Positions 8,400 through 16,338 of a stretch of 23,404 nt of DNA are shown here, one piece after another. The translations under genes and the position numbers were made by a program. The stretch is from JAYZBC01 sp036339375 (GTDB lineage Bacteria > Pseudomonadota > Alphaproteobacteria > MPNO01 > UBA2964): positions 1 to 23,404 of the forward strand of contig JAYZBC010000046.1 in NCBI GenBank assembly GCA_036339375.1, read 5' to 3'. How positions within the stretch are numbered: position 1 is the stretch's first letter; each line of letters begins with the position of its first letter. The notes beneath the pieces are model-generated. The model had not been told where the DNA came from. It worked only from the letters and a program-made list of their open reading frames with translations, and did no database searches.

Positions 8400-9161
8400 A
8401 TGCTTTCAATAGAAAATTTGCATGTTGAAGTTGATAACAAGGAAATTCTAAGGGGTATTAACTTAGAAATTGATGCGGGTGAAGTTCATGCAATCATGGG
8501 ACCAAATGGGTCAGGAAAATCCACACTATCCTACGTCCTGTCAGGCCGAAATGGTTACGAAGTAACAAAAGGAAATATTGTTTTTAAAGGGAAGAATTTA
8601 CTTGAATTGGAAGTTGAAGAGCGGGCCATTTTAGGAATTTTTTTAGCCCTTCAATATCCAGTAGAAATACCCGGTATATCGACTATGAGTTTTCTGCGAA
8701 CAGCCTTGAATACAATTCGTCGTGGTCGTGGTGAAGAAGCTATTTCAGCAGTTGATTTTTTAAAACTGGCGCGGTCGAAAGCCAAGGATTTAAAAATGGA
8801 CGAAAATTTGCTGCAACGACCAGTAAATGTTGGGTTTTCAGGTGGCGAAAAAAAGAGAAATGAAGTCCTTCAAATGTCCTTGATAGAGCCAAGTTTCGCG
8901 GTTTTGGATGAGACAGATTCAGGCCTTGATATTGATGCATTAAAAATTGTTGCAGATGGTATAAATTCTCTTCGTTCTCCCGACCGCTCAACACTTATAA
9001 TTACGCATTATCAGCGTCTGTTAAACTACATAATACCCGACAGGGTGCACGTTTTGGCTTCGGGGAAAATTGCTGCGTCTGGCGGGAAAGAGCTGGCCCT
9101 TGAGCTAGAGGAAAAGGGTTATAGTATTTTAGGTCTGTCAGATGAAATCCAGGCAGCCTAA
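8400..9161 (+). CDS. sufC: SufC, ABC ATPase of the SufBC2D complex
   Basis: SufC hydrolyses ATP to drive conformational change of the SufBD core during cluster assembly. The 253-residue sequence has Walker A GPNGSGKST at 34-42, a Q-loop at LALQYPVEIPG (about 83-92), signature FSGGEKKR at 146-153, Walker B ending in LDETDSGLD with D170 and E171, and the switch histidine H203 (ITHYQR). The TDSGLD rather than PTSGLD form is characteristic of SufC. It starts at ATG 8400 behind AGGAG at a good distance, 15 bases after sufB. It has no membrane segments, in keeping with a soluble Suf ATPase rather than a transporter subunit. Confidence 0.97.
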   Translation: MLSIENLHVEVDNKEILRGINLEIDAGEVHAIMGPNGSGKSTLSYVLSGRNGYEVTKGNIVFKGKNLLELEVEERAILGIFLALQYPVEIPGISTMSFLRTALNTIRRGRGEEAISAVDFLKLARSKAKDLKMDENLLQRPVNVGFSGGEKKRNEVLQMSLIEPSFAVLDETDSGLDIDALKIVADGINSLRSPDRSTLIITHYQRLLNYIIPDRVHVLASGKIAASGGKELALELEEKGYSILGLSDEIQAA

Positions 9162-9181
9162 TCAAAGGTGCAATTAGATTA

Positions 9182-10516
9182 ATGACTCTCACCGAACCGA
9201 TTTTTCAGAACTATTGTCAGAATATCCCGGATAAACTAAACGAATTGCCGGGTTCTTCGCATCCCTGGGTAAAAGCCTTCCGGAAGCAAAGTGTTGACAA
9301 ATTGCAAAAAGTTGGCTTACCCACAAAGCAAAATGAAAAATGGAAATACACTGATTTACGGGCTTTGTTCCGTTCAGATTTTTCTGGTCAAGATCATAGT
9401 TTAGATGTTTCCGAGGATGCAGTTTCACCATTTCGTTTAGAGGGGGCAATCGGAATTGCTGTATTTATTAATGGCCATTTTTCTTCTTCTTTTTCATCCC
9501 TGTCCAATTTACCTAAAGGGTTAAAAATTAAATCCTTGGGTAGAATGTTAGAAAAAGGGGACCCTTTGTTAGAAAAACAGTGTAGAGAAATAACGGAAGA
9601 AGAAGGGATAGGCTTGACAGCTCTGAATTCTGCAATGATGCAAGATGGTGCATTCATTTCGATTGACGATGGTATTTCCATTGATAAACCGATTCAAATT
9701 ATGTTTGTGACAACCGATGGGTCTGCAAAAGAAAACCACTTGCGCAATTCAATTGTTGCCGGAAATAATTCAAGTGCAACAATTGTTGAGAGTTATATTG
9801 GAACAGGGAAAACAAATGGGTTCACTAACGTTATCAATCAGATTTCAATTGGTGACAACACAAATTTGAAAACGGTTAAATTTCAAATTGAATCTTCCTC
9901 CGCATTCCATATCGCTCTGTCTGACGTTCAAATTTTACAAGATTCTCAATTTGACAGCTTTGTGTTTTCCTTAGGTGCGCGCATTGCAAGGAATGAAATT
10001 AAGGTGCAAATGGATGGGGAAGGCAGTGGTTGTCGTTTAAATGGGTTGGCGTTAGCCAGAAACCGCCAGCATAGTGATAATATGACGGACATTAAACATT
10101 TAAAAGGTCTATGCCAGAGCGAACAACTTTACAAATCAGTATTGGACAATAATGCTAGGAGCGTTTTTCAGGGGCGAATTTTTGTTGCAGAAGACTCGCA
10201 GAAAACAAATGCTCGCCAAATGAACAAAAATCTTCTGCTTTCTAAGGGAGCGGAAGCGGATAGCAAACCTGAATTAATTATTCATGCTGATGATGTTAAG
10301 TGTGGCCACGGCGCTACGGTGGGTGATCTTGACGACAATGTTTTGTTTTATATGAGAAGTCGTGGCATTCCAGAAACTGAAGCAAGAAATTTGCTAATTG
10401 AAGCCTTTGCGAAAGAAATCTTTGAGACGGTTTCAGATGAAGGAATACGCAACCAAATTGATGTAGCACTAGCTAGCTGGCTTTCAAATTTGAGGGTGGA
10501 GAAGAAAGTAGCATGA
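9182..10516 (+). CDS. sufD: SufD, scaffold subunit of the SufBC2D complex
   Basis: SufD pairs with SufB to form the cluster-building interface. The 444-residue protein shows the N-terminal KWKYTDLRAL segment (about 53-62) and the C-terminal beta-helix end with HADDVKCGHGATVGDLD, where H376 corresponds to E. coli SufD His360 and C374 to Cys358. It then has FYMRSRGIPETEARNLLIEAF, the usual SufD tail. The region between about residues 65 and 200 is more variable, as usual in the family. ATG 9182 is used; the gene follows sufC by 20 bases and its last bases overlap the sufS start (ATGA), which implies translational coupling. Confidence 0.95.
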   Translation: MTLTEPIFQNYCQNIPDKLNELPGSSHPWVKAFRKQSVDKLQKVGLPTKQNEKWKYTDLRALFRSDFSGQDHSLDVSEDAVSPFRLEGAIGIAVFINGHFSSSFSSLSNLPKGLKIKSLGRMLEKGDPLLEKQCREITEEEGIGLTALNSAMMQDGAFISIDDGISIDKPIQIMFVTTDGSAKENHLRNSIVAGNNSSATIVESYIGTGKTNGFTNVINQISIGDNTNLKTVKFQIESSSAFHIALSDVQILQDSQFDSFVFSLGARIARNEIKVQMDGEGSGCRLNGLALARNRQHSDNMTDIKHLKGLCQSEQLYKSVLDNNARSVFQGRIFVAEDSQKTNARQMNKNLLLSKGAEADSKPELIIHADDVKCGHGATVGDLDDNVLFYMRSRGIPETEARNLLIEAFAKEIFETVSDEGIRNQIDVALASWLSNLRVEKKVA

Positions 10517-11778
10517 CCGTAATAAGTAAGCTTAAGCCAAAGGCCACTGCATTCGGTACTTTTGATGTGGATAGTGTTAGGGCAGATTTTCCGATTTTGT
10601 CTGAAAAGGTTTATGAGAAACCGCTTGTTTATTTGGATAGCGCCGCGAGTGCTCAAAAGCCAAGAAGTGTCATAGATAAAATTAGTAGAACTTACGAAAC
10701 AGAATATGCCAACGTTCATCGTGGTGTACATAATTTAAGCCAGCGTGCAACCGATGCCATGGAAGCTGCGCGAGAGACTGTAAGGGCATTTATTAATGCA
10801 AAAGAAGTACAAGAAATAATCTTTGTAAGGGGGGCGACAGAAGGGATTAATTTAGTTGCTTTTAGTTGGGGTCAAAAAAATTTGTCCAAAGGGGATGAGA
10901 TCGTTCTTTCAGAAATGGAACACCATTCCAATATTGTACCCTGGCAATTGGTTGCTGAACAAACTGGTTCAGTAATCAAGGTCATTCCAATTGAAGATGA
11001 TGGAACAATTGACATGAATGCATTTGTCGATCTCATCTCCGATAAAACTCGTATTGTAGCTGTCACCCATGTTTCAAATTCTTTGGGGACTTTGGCACCA
11101 ATAGAAAAAATAATTAAAATTGCACATAAGAAAAATATTCCTGTTTTAATCGATGGTTGCCAAGCCGCTCCTCATCTTGCGTTGAATATGCAGTCAATTG
11201 ATGCTGACTTTTACGTTTTTTCAGGGCATAAAATATACGGGCCAAGCGGTATAGGCGTATTGTACGGAAAAAAGGAGTTGTTAAACGCTATGCCCCCTTA
11301 TCAGGGAGGGGGGGAGATGATTGACACTGTCACTTTTCAAAAGACAACTTATGCTGAATTACCGTTTAAATTTGAGGCAGGAACCCCGAATATTTCAGGC
11401 GCAATAGGTATGGGGGCGGCAGTAGAATACATCAATAATCTAGGTATCGAAAATATTGGAATTCATGAGCAAAAGCTGCTCGAATATGCAACCAAGGAAT
11501 TGAGTAAAATTGAAGGTATTAAGTTTTTTGGGACGGCGCCTGATAAAGCGTCAATTTTGTCTTTCCTTCTTGGAGATATACATCCACATGATATCGGTAC
11601 AATTTTGGATAGGGAGGGGATAGCCGTTCGTACAGGACACCATTGTGCACAAACAGTAATGGATCGTTTTAATATTGCGGCGACTGTAAGGGCTTCTATT
11701 GGGATGTATAACACAAGGGAAGATATTGACGTTCTAGTATCGGGTTTAAGTAGAGTGAAAGAAATGTTTGTAAGATGA
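10513..11778 (+). CDS. sufS: SufS, PLP-dependent cysteine desulfurase (type II)
   Basis: SufS takes sulfur from L-cysteine, giving alanine and an enzyme persulfide for cluster assembly. The 421-residue sequence has the PLP-binding lysine K240 in FSGHKIYGPSG, D214 in LIDGCQ, an aromatic stacking His in EMEHHSN, and the persulfide cysteine C378 in RTGHHCAQ. The short loop around C378 marks a type II (SufS/CsdA) rather than IscS enzyme. ATG 10513 overlaps the sufD end by 4 bases, and the sufU start likewise overlaps this gene's end. No sufE is seen in the operon; the SufU-like protein next door is the likely sulfur acceptor or partner. Confidence 0.96.
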   Translation: MTVISKLKPKATAFGTFDVDSVRADFPILSEKVYEKPLVYLDSAASAQKPRSVIDKISRTYETEYANVHRGVHNLSQRATDAMEAARETVRAFINAKEVQEIIFVRGATEGINLVAFSWGQKNLSKGDEIVLSEMEHHSNIVPWQLVAEQTGSVIKVIPIEDDGTIDMNAFVDLISDKTRIVAVTHVSNSLGTLAPIEKIIKIAHKKNIPVLIDGCQAAPHLALNMQSIDADFYVFSGHKIYGPSGIGVLYGKKELLNAMPPYQGGGEMIDTVTFQKTTYAELPFKFEAGTPNISGAIGMGAAVEYINNLGIENIGIHEQKLLEYATKELSKIEGIKFFGTAPDKASILSFLLGDIHPHDIGTILDREGIAVRTGHHCAQTVMDRFNIAATVRASIGMYNTREDIDVLVSGLSRVKEMFVR

Positions 11779-12227
11779 GCGACAATCTTTCAGACCTTTA
11801 TCAAGAAGTAATTCTCGATCATAGCCGGAATCCAAGAAATTACGGTATAAACGATAATTACAGTAGAACGGCGAGAGGGAATAATCCCTTGTGTGGAGAT
11901 AGAGTGAGTATTTTTTTAAATATAAAAGATGGTAATATCACTGATGTTAGTTTTGACGCGCGGGGTTGTGCCATTTCTCTCGCTTCTGCGTCAATGATGA
12001 CGGAAATGATAAAAGGAAAACCAACAGATGAGGCACGATCACTATGTTCTCGATTTCATTCCGTCATTACGGATGAAAAGGGAATGTCTTTTAGTGCTGA
12101 TATGGAAGAATTATCTGCGCTTTCCGGCGTTCGAAACTTTCCGACTAGGATAAAATGTGCGACCCTTGCTTGGTATGCGATGACAGCGGCGCTCGACGGG
12201 GACAACGACGAAGTTAAAACAGAATAG
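11775..12227 (+). CDS. sufU: SufU-type IscU/NifU-N-like protein
   Basis: This 150-residue protein belongs to the IscU/NifU N-terminal fold. Conserved ligands are C40 and D42 (NPLCGD), C65 (RGCAIS) and C128 (IKCATLAW). Between C65 and C128 there is an insertion relative to IscU, and the LPPVK motif of IscU is absent, both of which point to SufU rather than IscU. SufU proteins bind zinc and accept persulfide sulfur from SufS through zinc-ligand exchange, working in place of SufE. The 4-base ATGA overlap with sufS supports that partnership. The symbol is an inference from these features; older annotations may call it NifU-like. It is acidic and lysine-poor at the C-terminus, with no extra domain. 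Confidence 0.88.
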   Translation: MSDNLSDLYQEVILDHSRNPRNYGINDNYSRTARGNNPLCGDRVSIFLNIKDGNITDVSFDARGCAISLASASMMTEMIKGKPTDEARSLCSRFHSVITDEKGMSFSADMEELSALSGVRNFPTRIKCATLAWYAMTAALDGDNDEVKTE

Positions 12228-12237
12228 GTTAAAGGGT

Positions 12238-12741
12238 ATGTTTTTGAAAAATTTTTTTAGGGGTTCTCAGTCGGTAGAAAAAGCGGCAGAAATGCAAGCT
12301 GATGAACATGAATCAGAATTTTCTGAAAATTCAAATTTATTAGAGCAAGAGAATTTAGTTTCTGATTCACCGAGTTTAGTGGAAAATCCTGAGCCATCTA
12401 ACCTAATAAATAGTAAAACTCCTTTGTCGATAGAGGAAGCACAACTTGAGGGGCGGGTAATTGAAGCAATTTCGACAATTTTTGATCCGGAAATACCGGT
12501 AAATATTTACGAACTAGGCCTAATATACAATATTGGATTGAGTAAACCTGGTAATATTCGGGTTGAAATGACCTTAACTTCTCCATCTTGCCCGGTTGCT
12601 GGGACACTTCCAGGTGATGTTCAACGTGTTGTCGAAAGCGTGGATGGGGCCGCTAACGTAGAAGTAGATTTGGTTTGGGATCCTCCCTGGACCCCGGAAA
12701 AAATGACTGAAGCAGCTAAACTTGAGTTAGGTTTTATGTGA
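12238..12741 (+). CDS. sufT: SufT, DUF59/MIP18-family Fe-S maturation protein with acidic N-terminal extension
   Basis: The C-terminal hundred residues form a MIP18/DUF59 domain, with IFDPEIPVNIYELGLIY (DPE at 83-85) and TLTSPSCPVAG, where C118 is the conserved cysteine, and the tail PPWTPEKMTEAAKLELGFM. SufT proteins help mature Fe-S proteins downstream of scaffold assembly. The first 62 residues are unusual: a short basic start (MFLKNFFRGS) followed by an acidic, Ser/Asn/Glu-rich, low-complexity stretch, presumably disordered. The domain core begins near SIEEAQLEGRVIEAI. Start ATG 12238 has AGG upstream. An internal start is not obvious in the tail, so I keep the long form. It is placed between sufU and sufA, typical of alphaproteobacterial suf operons. 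Confidence 0.9.
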   Translation: MFLKNFFRGSQSVEKAAEMQADEHESEFSENSNLLEQENLVSDSPSLVENPEPSNLINSKTPLSIEEAQLEGRVIEAISTIFDPEIPVNIYELGLIYNIGLSKPGNIRVEMTLTSPSCPVAGTLPGDVQRVVESVDGAANVEVDLVWDPPWTPEKMTEAAKLELGFM

Positions 12742-12753
12742 GGTATAAGTAAA

Positions 12754-13113
12754 ATGAGTCTAACTAGTGATACAAAACAGAAACCACCTTTGTTGAAAGT
12801 AACAGACGCGGCCGTTGCTCAGCTAAAAAAATTAATTGCACACCATAAGCCAAATGCAGCGGGAATACGTGTTGGGGTGAATGAAGGAGGTTGCAATGGT
12901 ATGACTTACGCAATGGATTTTGTGGACGAAAGGGGACCTACGGATGAAGAAATGGACCTGGGTGGAGTAAAATTATTAATTGACCCAATGTCGGTAATGT
13001 ATCTCATCGGTACGGAAATGGATTTTGTTCAAGAAAAACTTGGCGCAAATTTTGTATTTAGCAATCCCAACGAATCCGGAAGATGCGGTTGCGGTGAATC
13101 TTTTAGCGTTTAA
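12754..13113 (+). CDS. sufA: SufA/HesB A-type Fe-S carrier
   Basis: A-type carriers accept clusters from the SUF scaffold and pass them to target proteins. The 119-residue sequence has the three ligand cysteines in canonical places, C47 (EGGCNG) and C111 and C113 at the C-terminal RCGCGESF. Between them lie LLIDPMSVMYLIGTEMDFV and FVFSNPN, standard HesB/IscA/SufA segments. The start is ATG 12754, with GAGG overlapping the sufT stop. Whether it acts like SufA, IscA or ErpA cannot be decided by sequence; operon position favours SufA. Confidence 0.92.
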   Translation: MSLTSDTKQKPPLLKVTDAAVAQLKKLIAHHKPNAAGIRVGVNEGGCNGMTYAMDFVDERGPTDEEMDLGGVKLLIDPMSVMYLIGTEMDFVQEKLGANFVFSNPNESGRCGCGESFSV

Positions 13114-13139
13114 AGTTTGCAAATAATTACCTAACTTTC

Positions 13140-13745
13140 ATGGAAAATGTTTATGCAATAGACGGCATCACACCTGTAGTGGAACCCTCTGCCTTTGTGC
13201 ATCCAACCGCAGTGGTAATTGGTGACGTTGTTATCGGTAAAAATTGCTATGTTGGCCCAAATGTTTCACTGAGAGGGGATTTAGGTCAAATCTTTATGAA
13301 AAACGGGAGCAATATGCAAGATGGTTGCATTGCTCACACTTTTGCCGGTGGCCAAACAGTTTTGGAAGAATTTGCAAATGTGGGCCATGGCGCTGTTCTC
13401 CATGGGTGTCATTTAGGAAAAGGCGTTTTGATAGGTATGAATGCTGTGATCATGGACGATGCTGAAATCGGCGATTTTGCCTTTGTTGCAGCCCTAGCAT
13501 TTGTAAAAGCAAAATTCATCGTGCCGCCCAAAACAATTGTTGCAGGTATTCCGGCAAAAATTATCGCTAAAGTAAACGAGGAAGAACTAGCGTGGAAAGC
13601 GGAAGGGGATGAGGATTATCAACAAATTATAAAAAGGTCCCACGCTACACTAAAACGAGTTAAACCCCTTTCTGATAGTGAAAAAATTAGACACCCCAGA
13701 ATTAAAATTAAGGGGATACCTCCTCTCCATAGGATAAAAACTTAA
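13140..13745 (+). CDS. PaaY/CaiE-type gamma-carbonic-anhydrase-fold protein
   Basis: This 201-residue protein is a left-handed beta-helix trimer of the gamma carbonic anhydrase superfamily. The zinc histidines appear at H66 (CIAHTF), H83 and H88 (GHGAVLHGC). Hexapeptide-repeat turns run through residues 18-120, and the end ELAWKAEGDEDYQQI matches the PaaY/CaiE group (PaaY is a thioesterase of phenylacetate catabolism; CaiE sits in carnitine operons). It follows sufA by 26 bases on the same strand, so it is probably at the tail of the SUF operon, although no Shine-Dalgarno is clear at ATG 13140. Carbonic anhydrase or thioesterase activity are both possible; which one is not shown by sequence. 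No terminator is visible after it. Confidence 0.82.
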   Translation: MENVYAIDGITPVVEPSAFVHPTAVVIGDVVIGKNCYVGPNVSLRGDLGQIFMKNGSNMQDGCIAHTFAGGQTVLEEFANVGHGAVLHGCHLGKGVLIGMNAVIMDDAEIGDFAFVAALAFVKAKFIVPPKTIVAGIPAKIIAKVNEEELAWKAEGDEDYQQIIKRSHATLKRVKPLSDSEKIRHPRIKIKGIPPLHRIKT

Positions 13746-13766
13746 GCCAGTTCACCGTCAGTATTT

Positions 13767-14009
13767 TTATGTAAAAGCTTTAAAGCCGATGAGAGTAAAT
13801 GTATCTTTAATTCCTGGAAGTTTTTGAAGTTTTTCTGTTACAAAGTGCCCAATATCTGTTTCATCGCTCAAAAAACATTTGATCAACAAATCATGCTGAC
13901 CAGAAATTGAATGTACTTCAGATACCTGTTCTACATTTAAGATTGCCTTATCAGCTACTTCATACGCTTCGCCAAGTTCACATTTTGTAAAAACAAAAAT
14001 GGTTTGCAT
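13767..14009 (-). CDS. Stand-alone Lrp/AsnC ligand-binding (RAM) domain protein
   Basis: The 80-residue product matches the C-terminal effector-binding (RAM) domain of Lrp/AsnC regulators, without the helix-turn-helix. Sequence features are the strand MQTIFVFTKC, helix EVADKAILNVEQVSEVHSI, and the GQHDLLIKCFLSD segment with the Gly-x-His/Tyr-Asp core, followed by VTEKLQKLPGIKDTFTLI. Such single-domain proteins form dimers or higher rings and may bind amino acids or modulate full-length Lrp proteins. It lies 9 bases after the DEAD-box helicase stop on the same strand, so the two are probably co-transcribed. No function is assigned. Confidence 0.85.
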   Translation of the reverse strand: MQTIFVFTKCELGEAYEVADKAILNVEQVSEVHSISGQHDLLIKCFLSDETDIGHFVTEKLQKLPGIKDTFTLIGFKAFT

Positions 14010-14018
14010 TTTTTCACC

Positions 14019-15350
14019 TTAATCATCTTTGTTGTTGGAGGAACGTAACATAAACGCTGGGATATGGGTTCCCATTCCTAATGTTTTTTCTTCAAATTGA
14101 TCTAAGTCAATAAATTTATTTGATTGTTTGGACTTTTGAGGTGTCTTTTGACCTTTTAGTTTTTTAAAGCAATTCTGGTGTTTTGTTTCTGCATTGTGGT
14201 TCTGGTCTTTATCATTCAAAGAATTTTCATTTGGAAAACTCATTACCTTAATTTCTTCCCCGATATAATTTTGAACCGCCTGAACCAATTTCCTATCTTT
14301 GTTTGTCGATATAGTAAGAGCCAGACCTTTGCGTCCAGCACGGCCCGTTCGTCCAATACGGTGAACATAATCTTGAGCCTGTGTCGGTACATCAAAATTA
14401 AATACGTGGGAGACCTTTGGAAGATCGAGGCCACGTGCAGCTACGTCACTGGCAACCAAAATTTGAATTTTACCTGATTTAAATTGATTAAGGATGGAAT
14501 ACCTTTCCGGTTGAGACATATCGCCATGTAACGCATCAGATTTAAAACCATGTTTTGTAAGTGATTTGTTTAAAATTTCAACATCTCGTTTTCGATTACA
14601 AAAAACTAAGGCGTTTTCAACTTTTTGTTCTATAATTAGCCTTCGTAAAATATCCCGCTTGTCCCAATCTTCTTCTTTAGTCCTTATTAAAAATTGTTGT
14701 ACTGTTTCCGCTGCCGTCATGTTAGGCGTTACTGTAATTTTTTTGGGACTGTTTAAAAATTTAGAAGCAATACTCTGGATTTCAGGTGGTATGGTTGCGG
14801 AAAAAAAAAGGGTTTGCCGATTTGATGGTAATTTGGAAACAATTTGTTCCACATCCGGCATGAAACCGAGATCCAACATCCTGTCTGCCTCATCAATAAC
14901 AAGAATTTTGATGTCGTTAAGTAAAATATGTCCCCTTTCAAGATGATCAATCAATCGACCGGGTGTAGCTATTAAAACATCAACTCCAAGGTCAAGTTTT
15001 CTACTTTGATTTTCAAGGGAAACCCCACCAATTAACAACGCCATAGTTAATTTAGAAAATTTCCCATAGGTTTCAAACATTTCTGAAATTTGTGTGGCGA
15101 GTTCACGTGTTGGCGTTAAAATCAGAGATCTTGCCATGCGTGCACGAGAACGTCCGGTTGCTAGAATTTCAATCATTGGTAAAGTAAAGGAAGCGGTTTT
15201 TCCTGTGCCCGTTTGTGCACAACCTAAAACGTCGTGACCTATTAAAATTTGTGGGATCGCTTGTGTTTGTACGGGCGTTGGGGACTTATACCCTACTTTT
15301 TTTAGGGCTTGTAAGAGCTCCGGTCCAAGCCCAAGTTGTTCAAAATTCAT
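14019..15350 (-). CDS. DEAD-box RNA helicase, RhlE-like
   Basis: The 443-residue protein is an ATP-dependent RNA helicase of the DEAD-box family. Motifs run in order: Q motif (SPTPVQTQAIP), I (AQTGTGKT), Ia (PTRELA), Ib (TPGRL), II (VIDEADRMLDLGF), III (SAT), IV (ALVFCNRKRD), then V (SDVAARGLDLP) and VI (HRIGRTGRAG). The C-terminal tail of about 65 residues is lysine- and asparagine-rich (KKLKGQKTPQKSKQ) with a final DLDQFEE segment, typical of RhlE-type enzymes that contact RNA through a basic tail. Start ATG 15350 is preferred because MNFEQLGL matches the family; a TTG at 15374 would add 8 residues. No clear Shine-Dalgarno is seen. Likely roles are ribosome assembly or cold adaptation, by family knowledge. 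Confidence 0.93.
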   Translation of the reverse strand: MNFEQLGLGPELLQALKKVGYKSPTPVQTQAIPQILIGHDVLGCAQTGTGKTASFTLPMIEILATGRSRARMARSLILTPTRELATQISEMFETYGKFSKLTMALLIGGVSLENQSRKLDLGVDVLIATPGRLIDHLERGHILLNDIKILVIDEADRMLDLGFMPDVEQIVSKLPSNRQTLFFSATIPPEIQSIASKFLNSPKKITVTPNMTAAETVQQFLIRTKEEDWDKRDILRRLIIEQKVENALVFCNRKRDVEILNKSLTKHGFKSDALHGDMSQPERYSILNQFKSGKIQILVASDVAARGLDLPKVSHVFNFDVPTQAQDYVHRIGRTGRAGRKGLALTISTNKDRKLVQAVQNYIGEEIKVMSFPNENSLNDKDQNHNAETKHQNCFKKLKGQKTPQKSKQSNKFIDLDQFEEKTLGMGTHIPAFMLRSSNNKDD

Positions 15351-15484
15351 ACGTTTGTTTTTAATTTTTACCAAAAATGAATTAAATTTTTTCTAATTAT
15401 CTGATAGACGTTCAAATGCCGTGACTACTAAACTATAAAACTGTAATTTAAAACCATTTTCGTTAAAAGAAGTATTTGTTGGCT

Positions 15485-16330
15485 ATGCCCAAACGTTTAA
15501 CAAAAACACAGGTAAAAAAATATAATGCAGAGGGTTTTCTCTCTCCAATTAGGGTCATGGAAGAAGAAGAAGCTTATGCGCTTCGTCGGGAAATTGAAAA
15601 ATTTGAGAAATCCCAAGGCAGGCCAATCAACGGAACACAAAAAACAAAAGTCTTTTTGCGTTTTCCTTGGGCTTATAATTTAGTTATTCGTAATGAAGTT
15701 TTGGATGTCATTGAAGATCTTATTGGGCCAAACATACTTTGTTATCAGCATGGAACCTGGTTTAAGGAACCAGAATCAAAATCTTACGTTAGTTGGCACC
15801 AAGACGCTAATTATTATGGTATGGATCCTTGGGAACTTTTGAGCGCATGGGTTGCATTAACACCGGTTAATTCTAAATCGGGTTGTATTCAAGTAATTCC
15901 CGGGTCGCATAAAGGGGGAGTTTTTCCTGTTGAATATACAGAGGTGGATCCCACTAATCTTTTGGCGAGTGGACAAAGAACGCTTTATGATTTTGATGAG
16001 GCAAAAGCAATTAGTATGCATTTGCAACCCGGAGAAATGTCTGTTCACCATGTTTGCCTTGTGCACAACTCAAAACCTAATTTAAGTAGCGATAGACGTA
16101 TGGGTTTGTCTGCAGGGTATTTACCAACCCACATTAGACAAACAACTAAATTAAAGGCAACCGCAATGTTGGTTCGGGGACAGGACCGTTATGGGTATTA
16201 TTTACCAAACGAAAAACCACCGATTGCTCATGACGATCCCAAAACAATCCAAAGACAAGAAAAAGCAGTAGAACTCTATCGCGCAAAATCAATGGAATGT
16301 GGTAATCAGACGGCTTGGCGTTTGGGATAA
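15485..16330 (+). CDS. Phytanoyl-CoA dioxygenase (PhyH) family oxygenase, copy 1
   Basis: This is an Fe(II)/2-oxoglutarate-dependent oxygenase of the PhyH superfamily, 281 residues. The iron-binding triad is H105-x-D107 (SWHQD) with H194 (LVHNSKPN), and an arginine near 204-205 (DRRMG) probably binds 2-oxoglutarate. The N-terminal MPKRLTKTQVKKYNAEGF and the end YRAKSMECGNQTAWRLG are shared with copy 2. The PGSH turn after the double-stranded helix (about residue 140) is intact. ATG 15485 is chosen because it aligns with the copy 2 start; TTG codons at 15476 and 15479 are alternatives. The substrate is unknown; bacterial members of this group act on varied small molecules and natural products. 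Confidence 0.88.
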   Translation: MPKRLTKTQVKKYNAEGFLSPIRVMEEEEAYALRREIEKFEKSQGRPINGTQKTKVFLRFPWAYNLVIRNEVLDVIEDLIGPNILCYQHGTWFKEPESKSYVSWHQDANYYGMDPWELLSAWVALTPVNSKSGCIQVIPGSHKGGVFPVEYTEVDPTNLLASGQRTLYDFDEAKAISMHLQPGEMSVHHVCLVHNSKPNLSSDRRMGLSAGYLPTHIRQTTKLKATAMLVRGQDRYGYYLPNEKPPIAHDDPKTIQRQEKAVELYRAKSMECGNQTAWRLG

Positions 16331-16338
16331 ATTTTCAA

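Noticed and set aside
8400..9161. SufC as a membrane transporter ATPase
   Set aside because: The TDSGLD Walker B form and flanking sufB and sufD identify it as SufC.
15416..15470. Possible extra PhyH remnant upstream of copy 1 (ATGCCG then a stop)
   Set aside because: Only about half of the bases match over 14 codons in AT-rich DNA, similarity does not continue, and the spacing rule of the tandem array is not met.
16315..16338. TTG start for PhyH copy 2 inside copy 1
   Set aside because: The added residues come from the copy 1 end, and the ATG at 16339 matches the copy 1 start.
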